From: Planctomycetaceae bacterium
GTDB lineage: Bacteria; Planctomycetota; Planctomycetia; Planctomycetales; Planctomycetaceae
Assembly (NCBI GenBank): GCA_015487825.1
Contig: WFOZ01001014.1
Span: 1-8,291 of the forward strand
Direction of reading: 5' to 3'
DNA: 8,291 nucleotides
In this document: positions 1-4,853 of the stretch, one piece after another
Layout: each line of letters opens with the position of its first letter
How positions within the stretch are numbered: the stretch's first letter is position 1
Translations under genes and position numbers: made by a program
The notes under the pieces: generated by a model
What the model was told of the DNA's origin: nothing
Database searches by the model: none
The model's input: only the letters and a program-made list of their open reading frames with translations

Positions 1-1
1 G

Positions 2-574
2 GTTACAGCCTTGCTCTGCCCATCAGACGATGGTAATAGATTCTACACCGGAAATACCGTGAATTACCGAATTTACGATCAGGCAAACAACAACGGGCAT
101 CCTGGTGCGAAAACATCTTACGATTTCTCAATCGCTCGCTATTCCAGTTGGCGGCGATTGTGGATTAATGAGCCTAAATCCTCCCGCAGGATGTTTGGTC
201 TTTCTTCCAGTTGTCGCTTCCGTGACATTTCTGATGGTACAAGTAATACTGTAGCCGTTGCAGAAACGACACTCGATGTCAAAAACGGTGTCGCTCCAAC
301 TTGGGCTTACACGAAATGGGTAGGAGGGGGAGTTGACTTTACCTACGGTAGAGGTATTAACTTCTGGCCTTGCTGCTCTTGGCGCACGCCACCTTTTGCC
401 GATACTACTCGTAATTCACTAGGTGACTGGAGTGCTCCTGGTAGTACTCATCCGGGTGGTATGCAGGTTTGTCTGGCTGATGGATCTGTTCGGTTTATCA
501 GCGAAAACATTGACACGACGACTCGTCGAAACCTGGCTTACATTGCAGATGGCAATCCTATAGGTGAGTTTTAA
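2..574 (+). CDS. DUF1559 / H-X9-DG protein, 5'-truncated by window edge
   Basis: C-terminal part of a DUF1559 (SBP_bac_10-like) protein, a pseudopilin-related family greatly expanded in planctomycetes. The frame is open from base 2, reading VTALLCPSDD, so the real start and the expected N-terminal prepilin-type methylation signal lie outside the window; the TTG at 11 is not a convincing start. Family marks seen: 'LLCPSD' near the left edge, 'FRDISDGTSNTVAVAET' in the middle, and the closing H-X9-DG motif (His codon 449-451, Asp-Gly codons 479-484) followed by 'SVRFISENID' and the typical ending 'IGEF'. Members are thought to be secreted or cell-surface proteins; the molecular role is not known. 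A strong terminator follows 44 bases after the stop, and a small lipoprotein gene comes next, a common partner for this family. Identification is secure; function is not. Confidence 0.93.
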   Translation, partial: VTALLCPSDDGNRFYTGNTVNYRIYDQANNNGHPGAKTSYDFSIARYSSWRRLWINEPKSSRRMFGLSSSCRFRDISDGTSNTVAVAETTLDVKNGVAPTWAYTKWVGGGVDFTYGRGINFWPCCSWRTPPFADTTRNSLGDWSAPGSTHPGGMQVCLADGSVRFISENIDTTTRRNLAYIADGNPIGEF

Positions 575-617
575 GGTAGTGAGCAAAATAGTCTTGGCAT
601 AGCATTTCGTTTTACGT

Positions 618-660
618 CCGAGATGATCATGGTTTCGATCTTGGTCATCTCGGTTTTTTT
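618..660 (+). terminator. Rho-independent terminator after the DUF1559 gene
   Basis: A 12-bp stem (618-629 with 642-653, one G-U wobble) encloses a 12-base loop and is followed at once by seven T (654-660). It would end transcription of the DUF1559 gene. It lies only 8 bases before the upstream ATG (669) and 32 before the likelier ATG (693) of the following lipoprotein gene, so it may also limit read-through into that gene. Confidence 0.88.
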
Positions 661-692
661 GTAGACCCATGGAGAAAGTAAAAGAGCTACTA

Positions 693-1136
693 ATGATTAC
701 AATTTCTAAGATGTGCATGTTCTCTTTGCTATTAACAACCGTTGCTATAATTGGATGTGGTGGCGGTGGTGATGATTTACCCGATGTCGTTCCGGTTTCA
801 GGCACAGTGACACTCAACGGGGAGCCGTTACAGGGGGCATCGGTGACCTTCATGGGAACTGGCAGACCCTGCTACGGTGCTACAGATGAAAATGGTAAGT
901 ACACTATTAAAGATTTGAATGGTCGTGAAGGTTGCCCGACAGGAAAATATAAAGTGGTAATTTCCAAGTATGCCAAACCGGATGGCTCTCCTCTTGAAGA
1001 AGGGCCTGAAGGAGGAGCCGAAGGAGTAGAACACCTACCTCCTCAATACAGTTCTGACGAAAAAACCACGCTGACCGCCGATGTTCCTGAAGGTGGAAAG
1101 ACGATTGATTTCAAGTTGGAATTCAAGAAAAAATAG
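693..1136 (+). CDS. Small lipoprotein with carboxypeptidase-regulatory-like (transthyretin-like) domain
   Basis: Predicted exported lipoprotein of 147 residues. A lipoprotein signal peptide (MITISKMCMF..., hydrophobic core about residues 9-20) ends in the lipobox-like 'AIIG-C', making Cys22 the probable lipidated residue, followed by a Gly/Asp-rich linker. The rest is one beta-sandwich of the carboxypeptidase regulatory-like type: 'VSGTVTLNG' (35-43), 'GATDENGKYTI' (62-72), 'GKYKVVISK' (84-92), then a Pro/Glu/Gly-rich stretch and a final strand ending in FKLEFKKK. Proteins of this kind very often sit behind DUF1559 genes in planctomycetes; a structural or surface role is inferred, not shown. 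I chose ATG 693 because AAGAG at 682-686 gives a 6-base spacing and a normal signal-peptide length. The in-frame ATG at 669 adds eight residues but lies 8 bases after the terminator T-run and has no Shine-Dalgarno sequence. No separate promoter is evident between 575 and 692. Confidence 0.85.
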   Translation: MITISKMCMFSLLLTTVAIIGCGGGGDDLPDVVPVSGTVTLNGEPLQGASVTFMGTGRPCYGATDENGKYTIKDLNGREGCPTGKYKVVISKYAKPDGSPLEEGPEGGAEGVEHLPPQYSSDEKTTLTADVPEGGKTIDFKLEFKKK

Positions 1137-1164
1137 CCAGTAGTAAGCAGATCCCGCATCAACA

Positions 1165-1200
1165 CGGGTATCATCGATTCAGTAATATCGATGATACCTG
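1165..1200. repeat. Long inverted repeat (hairpin) between two genes
   Basis: Arms 1165-1178 and 1187-1200 pair over 14 bp, with 12 perfect inner pairs (GGTATCATCGAT), one G-U and one outer C-G, around an 8-base loop. It lies 29 bases after the lipoprotein stop. There is no T-run on either side, so it is not a classical intrinsic terminator, though it could stabilise a 3' end or act with Rho. The hexamer ACGGGT occurs as a direct repeat at its left edge (1164-1169) and just outside its right edge (1201-1206). The rest of the 1137-1361 gap shows nothing recognisable. Confidence 0.7.
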
Positions 1201-1361
1201 ACGGGTTTGGCGTTACCTGAAAGACTTCATTACAGTATCAGAAATTGGTATGAACCAGTCGTACCGAGGCTGTCTTGTTCTTTTCTATCCGGCTGAATCG
1301 CCCCCTTGTAAGAGTAGGCTACTTGAGATTCTTTGCGCAGGATTTCAATAAAACCGATATC

Positions 1362-2723
1362 TCATTTCGCCAGGATAATGCATAAATCCATTACGTTGGT
1401 ATCTGTCGGGCCTGTGATCAGGAGTGAATTACAAGCCTGGAAGAAGCGGTAAGAATCGTGACGCTTCAGGAAGTCGGAAATTTCCAGATTCAACCGGTTG
1501 GCTCTTCGCAGCGTTTCTGCATCTGCAAACGCACCGGCAGCATCGGTTGGGCCATCTTCTCCATCGGTTCCGGCTGCTAACAATAAAATTTCGAGCTGGT
1601 CAGTTTGAGCAATTTCAGTCAGGGCAGCTAATGCTATTTCCTGGTTTCTTCCTCCTTTTCCCGGTTTGCTATCCGGTGGGATGGGAACAACACTCTCTCC
1701 ACCACAGATTATGCACAGAGGTTGTTTGTGCTGCTTCTTGAGTTCACGTGTTTTTGTTATAAGTTCAACTCCAACTTCTTTGGCAATGCCGGTTTGATCT
1801 GAGCCGAGGCTGATTACATCATATCCAATCTGCTTCGCAAAATCGGAGGCTGCTCTCACTGCCACTGCATTGTTACCCAAGATAATATTGACGACTTGCG
1901 GAATGATTTCAGAATCATGTTCGGTAGATGATTTATCTGGAGCCATTTTTTGTTTTACGAGATATCCCAATACATTCTCAGGGACCTGGTCAGAGAGATA
2001 GCGTTCCAGTATTTCAATTGCTTGCCCTGTTTTATTTTCGCCCAATACAGTCGGCCCTGATGCGATTGTTTCCAGAGGGTCACCTACGACATCGGAAATG
2101 ATTAAGGTGATCACTCTTTTCGAATGACATGCACGAAGTAAACCGCCAGCTTTGACTATCGAAAGTGAACTGCGCACAGTATTTAATTCTTCTATCGATG
2201 CCCCTGCTTTAGCAAGATCTTGAGTGATGGTTAGTTTATCCTCCAGTGTCACTCCCGGAACCGGAGCGGGAAGCAGAGCACTGCCTCCACCGGAAATGAG
2301 AACAACACATAAATCGTTTGGTTTAAGAGAAGCAACTAATTTCAGAATTTCGCTGGTTCCTCGAACAGCTTCTACCGTGGGCTCGTTGATTCCTGCCGGG
2401 CGAGCGGGATGTAAGTGGAGTTGTTTTAGAGGTCGCATGCAGTCAGCCGGAATGTTTATCCAGCCGGAAACATGCTTTTCCAGAAAAGTATCCGGCAGCG
2501 CAGCCTCAAAGCCGGCAGCCATCCCTGCCCCTGCCTTTCCAGCTCCAACAACGACAATGCGCCCCAGATCTGAGCGTAAATATGTTTGACCGCAAATCGT
2601 CAGCTCTGCTTGCGTCACAGAGATCGCATTGCGAACCAGTTGCATCGAATCAACAGATTTCACACCGGCTCGCCAAATCTGCTCGGCATGCTCCCGCTGC
2701 TGTTGCCATTCAGGTGAAATCAT
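1362..2723 (-). CDS. Glycerate 2-kinase (DUF4147 / MOFRL family)
   Basis: Complete 453-residue enzyme of the GckA/TtuD type, which phosphorylates D-glycerate with ATP to 2-phosphoglycerate, feeding glyoxylate, serine or sugar-acid breakdown products into lower glycolysis; cytoplasmic, no signal peptide. N-terminal DUF4147 domain: 'VVVGAGKAGAGMA' (57-69) with the conserved Lys63, the glycine loop 'SGGGSALLPAP' (144-154), 'LNTVRSSLS' (180-188), and 'ISDVVGDPLETIASGPT' (209-225). C-terminal MOFRL domain: 'CGGESVVPI' (340-348), 'GKGGRNQE' (355-362) with the conserved Arg359, and 'AAGTDGEDGPTDAAGA' (383-398). Length is normal. One mild departure is 'KAGGLL' at 191-196, where many relatives have KGGGL. 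The ATG at 2723 is supported by an AGGA about 9 bases upstream on the minus strand (within AAGAAGGAAATCG). It is transcribed away from the secreted-protein gene at 3026 and no operon partner is visible; candidate promoters are listed separately. Confidence 0.95.
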   Translation of the reverse strand: MISPEWQQQREHAEQIWRAGVKSVDSMQLVRNAISVTQAELTICGQTYLRSDLGRIVVVGAGKAGAGMAAGFEAALPDTFLEKHVSGWINIPADCMRPLKQLHLHPARPAGINEPTVEAVRGTSEILKLVASLKPNDLCVVLISGGGSALLPAPVPGVTLEDKLTITQDLAKAGASIEELNTVRSSLSIVKAGGLLRACHSKRVITLIISDVVGDPLETIASGPTVLGENKTGQAIEILERYLSDQVPENVLGYLVKQKMAPDKSSTEHDSEIIPQVVNIILGNNAVAVRAASDFAKQIGYDVISLGSDQTGIAKEVGVELITKTRELKKQHKQPLCIICGGESVVPIPPDSKPGKGGRNQEIALAALTEIAQTDQLEILLLAAGTDGEDGPTDAAGAFADAETLRRANRLNLEISDFLKRHDSYRFFQACNSLLITGPTDTNVMDLCIILAK

Positions 2724-2861
2724 TGAGCGATTTCCTTCTTTGCATGAGAATGAGTAACCAGAGTCTCAAAATCCCGACTCTTCGATGGGCAGGTTATATC
2801 CATTGTTCGGGTTGTAGCAGATCGGCATGAAGCTTGCCTGCGAGTTGGGTGCTCTGGCCGA

Positions 2862-2890
2862 ATGATTTCCCAAGGTTTTGCCGTAGTCAA
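2862..2890 (-). promoter_or_regulatory. Candidate sigma70-type promoter for the glycerate kinase gene
   Basis: Read on the minus strand: -35 TTGACT (2885-2890), 17-base spacer, -10 AATCAT (2862-2867). The -35 matches five of six consensus positions and the -10 four of six. It would give a leader of about 130 bases before the ATG at 2723. This is an inference from consensus only. Confidence 0.35.
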
Positions 2891-2908
2891 TTGCTAAAGG
2901 ATTGCATT

Positions 2909-2935
2909 TTGAACTCATTGAGACGACATTATAAG
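2909..2935 (+). promoter_or_regulatory. Candidate plus-strand promoter for the secreted-protein gene
   Basis: TTGAAC (2909-2914), 15-base spacer, TATAAG (2930-2935). The -10-like box overlaps the perfect minus-strand TATAAT on the opposite strand. The spacer is shorter than ideal. In the 2724-3025 intergenic stretch I otherwise see only a 6-bp inverted repeat (AGAGTC 2760-2765 with GACTCT 2776-2781) of doubtful meaning. Confidence 0.28.
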
Positions 2936-2954
2936 AGAGAAGGCGGGCTTACAA
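2928..2954 (-). promoter_or_regulatory. Second candidate minus-strand promoter with perfect -10
   Basis: Minus strand: a perfect TATAAT (2928-2933) lies 15 bases from TTGTAA (2949-2954). The spacer is short and the leader to the glycerate kinase start would be about 200 bases. The same TTATAA core forms part of a plus-strand -10-like TATAAG (2930-2935), so this small site could serve both divergent genes. Confidence 0.3.
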
Positions 2955-3025
2955 GACTGACTTGGAAATCAATCTTGGAGTTCTGCCCGGATTGGTCACA
3001 TGAAATCACCTGAGCATTACAGTTA

Positions 3026-3931
3026 GTGAATGGGATGCAAATGAACCGTATCAGCACTTCGTCAGAAAACAGTGTTCAATCTGGAGAAACCCGATTGAAC
3101 TTCAGGAAGGGAGCAGTCTCTGCTTTCAATCGTCGAATTGTTCATTTTGTACTGATACTGAGCTGCCTTTCGTTTACTACGCTGGTGCAGGCTCAGGGGT
3201 TGTTGTGGAATTTGCCGGAAAGCGGAACCTGGGTTCGGTACTCCGGTCAATATCGACAAGTGACACTTCGCCCTCAAAGCGAGCAGGGAGATTTAAGTTT
3301 ACAATGGCAGCGGACACTTGAAATCAGATGTCTACAGCGCGAACAGGCAGAGTATCGGGGAAAAGAACAACCCTGCGTCTGGATTGAATTTGAAATGGTA
3401 ACCGGACAGCAAGTTGATGGTCAGCTGGAAGCAGGACCGGGATCCAAAAGACAGTACAAGGTACTCATTCCTGAATCTGTTGTTACCGGAAAAAAATCGC
3501 TTGACGCAGATGTCTCTCTTGCCTTCATCCCGATCGTAAAAGGGTATCGCCAGATCGGAAGTGGCAAAGTCGAACCGATGAAGTCTCAGGTATTACAGGT
3601 TTTCCCGATTCTCTCTCAGGTATTAATTGCTGAAGAAGCAAAAATTGCGGCTCAGGAAGAAGTGGTCGTTCCGGCAGGGACGTTTCAGGCAGACCGCATC
3701 GAAAGTTCTTCTGCAATTGAAGACCGTTCATCGAGAACAAGTAATCGAACTCAACTCTGGGTTGATGACAAAGCCCCGTTCGGACCGGTAAAATGGTCTG
3801 TTCGCATCGATCGCGAAGTAAAGAATGTTATCGATAAACGAGACCAGTTCAAGAAACATGCAGAGATGACAATTCAAATGGAAGCCGTGCAGACGGGAAA
3901 CGATGCGACATCCAAAGTAGTAACGCCTTAA
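3026..3931 (+). CDS. Secreted protein of unknown function
   Basis: I do not recognise a named family. A Sec signal peptide is clear: a basic segment 'FNRRIVHF', a hydrophobic core 'VLILSCLSF' (about residues 42-50 of the 301-residue form) and a cleavage site 'LVQA-QG' after residue 56. The mature part (about 245 residues) looks beta-rich and has no further membrane segment. Notable stretches are 'SGTWVRYSGQY' (66-76), 'VVVPAGTFQADRI' (213-225) and 'LWVDDKAPFGPVKWSV' (244-259). A 'VPAGTF' turn followed by a strand and a 'LWVDDKAPFGPVKW'-like strand resembles what is seen in some secreted envelope beta proteins such as DUF3108 relatives; this is only a similarity of pattern. Start: GTG 3026, ATG 3035 and ATG 3041 are in frame and lack a convincing ribosome site, and give an unusually long pre-hydrophobic stretch. 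TTG 3095 has GGAG at 3083-3086 (8-base spacing), yields a normal signal peptide, and may be the real start. The 3' end overlaps the convergent membrane-protein gene by 4 bases. Confidence 0.78.
   Translation: MNGMQMNRISTSSENSVQSGETRLNFRKGAVSAFNRRIVHFVLILSCLSFTTLVQAQGLLWNLPESGTWVRYSGQYRQVTLRPQSEQGDLSLQWQRTLEIRCLQREQAEYRGKEQPCVWIEFEMVTGQQVDGQLEAGPGSKRQYKVLIPESVVTGKKSLDADVSLAFIPIVKGYRQIGSGKVEPMKSQVLQVFPILSQVLIAEEAKIAAQEEVVVPAGTFQADRIESSSAIEDRSSRTSNRTQLWVDDKAPFGPVKWSVRIDREVKNVIDKRDQFKKHAEMTIQMEAVQTGNDATSKVVTP
3083..3097 (+). promoter_or_regulatory. Shine-Dalgarno site that may set a TTG start
   Basis: GGAG (3083-3086) lies 8 bases before an in-frame TTG (3095-3097) of the secreted-protein gene. 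Starting there gives 278 residues with a signal peptide of about 33 residues, a more usual size than the 56 residues from GTG 3026. Confidence 0.45.
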
Positions 3932-4368
3932 AAATTATGCATATATAATTCGATACATTTCGAGCCGAGCAGGATCGTAATAGTCAGTGTCGAACCTGCC
4001 AGCAGCAACATGAAAGCGGCTCTTGTCATTTTGAGCAACTGGCTGATATTGTGTGGAATGTGATCACCAGCTTCTTCCAGAATTTTGTGGATACTGAAGT
4101 GCAAAACTTCGCTGCACAAGGCCGCTGTAATTGCTAGAACCAGAACGGCCCATTCCAACCCGTTCAGCCCCAGTACAAACGCAACGCTGAGCAGAATGCA
4201 GGTCGAAAAAAAATAAAAGAACATCGATGAGTTGGCACGAAAGCAGGCCGTGAAACCTCTTTCAGTTTCTGCCAGACGCTTCCTCCAGGGAGATCGTCCG
4301 TCCGATTCGGAAGGGACTTTCCAGGCAGACTCTTCGAGTTGTTCCAATAATTGCTGATTAGTACTCAT
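3928..4368 (-). CDS. DgkA-like (diacylglycerol/undecaprenol kinase fold) membrane protein, catalytic residues mostly lost
   Basis: 146-residue inner-membrane protein: a charged N-terminal segment of about 36 residues, then three hydrophobic helices (about 49-66, 71-90, 114-135). From Arg37 to about Leu122 it lines up without a gap on E. coli DgkA as I recall its sequence: 'RGFTACF' on KGLRAAW, 'EVLHFSI' on EILNSAI, 'KMTRAAF' on DMGSAAV; 'GLEWAVLVLAI' is also typical of Gram-positive members. In that alignment only one key acid remains: E69 is Glu87. E28 becomes Asn46, E34 Tyr52, N72 His90, E76 His94, K94 Leu112 and D95 Lys113. The known enzyme needs most of these for metal-ATP binding and transfer, so kinase activity is doubtful; a pseudoenzyme or changed function is inferred. 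Its ATG (4366-4368) overlaps the TGA of the LptD-like frame (4365-4367) as ATGA, suggesting translational coupling. Its stop overlaps the stop of the convergent secreted-protein gene. Confidence 0.75.
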   Translation of the reverse strand: MSTNQQLLEQLEESAWKVPSESDGRSPWRKRLAETERGFTACFRANSSMFFYFFSTCILLSVAFVLGLNGLEWAVLVLAITAALCSEVLHFSIHKILEEAGDHIPHNISQLLKMTRAAFMLLLAGSTLTITILLGSKCIELYMHNF

Positions 4369-4853
4369 TGTGTGCGGGGTCTTAAAAGAGGACTAAGTTG
4401 ATTGGACGAGGCATCGCGTTTCCCCAAAAATGGTTCGATCATAAATCCGATGCCAACGTTCCCCTTGCTGCTATCGACCGAGAAGCCAACGCTAACCATA
4501 AAATCAGAGCGAATTCCGGTGATCGTCAATGATTGTCCACGATCCTGTCGTTCGGCAATATCGTACGCTGTTCCGAATGTAGCTATCCATTTAGGACTCA
4601 TCGCGTAACTGGCACTAGCCGTTAAAAGTTGACTGTCGATCGGGCCGCCCTGAATTTGACGGTATCCCAGATACATGCTTCCTCGCGTGCTTCTCTGTGT
4701 AAGAAAACCGACATCCCAGAGTTGTGCCGAATTATCGAAGAAATCGAATTGCCCGTTAGCCAGCACTTTGGTTCGATTCCCGATATCCCATACATAATTG
4801 GCAGTCGCCAGGCCAAGAGATTCACCAAAGTTGTCATCGACTGCATTCGGAAA
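4365..4853 (-). pseudogene. C-terminal barrel segment of the LptD-like gene, beyond an in-frame TAG
   Basis: After the TAG at 4854-4856 (minus strand) the same frame stays open for 162 sense codons to TGA 4365-4367. It opens 'FPNAVDDNFGESLGL' and continues with alternating beta-strand patterns such as 'YVWDIGNRTKVL', 'DFFDNSAQLWDVGFL', 'GSMYLGYRQIQ', 'LLTASASYAM', 'WIATFGTAYDI' and a last strand 'NVGIGFMIEPFL' before a short tail. This is what the end of an outer-membrane barrel should look like and follows smoothly on 'WMRLDLGLS' before the stop. The TGA shares ATGA with the DgkA-like start, so the ancestral gene evidently ran to 4365, for 1049 codons including the TAG codon. It could be restarted at GTG 4766 (133 residues), but no good ribosome site precedes it and a piece this short would not form the barrel alone. 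Possible explanations: recent nonsense mutation (for example from a Tyr codon), stop read-through, or a base-calling error. Confidence 0.8.

Noticed and set aside
419..853. 144-residue minus-strand open frame opposite the DUF1559 and lipoprotein genes
   Set aside because: It runs antisense across two recognised coding regions and the terminator and resembles no family.
2224..2830. Plus-strand open frames opposite the glycerate kinase gene
   Set aside because: They are antisense to a strongly conserved enzyme and show no domain of their own.
4622..4846. Minus-strand open frame of 74 residues in another frame near the TAG, considered as evidence for a frameshift
   Set aside because: The barrel sequence continues in the same frame after the TAG, so no frameshift is needed; this frame has no barrel pattern.
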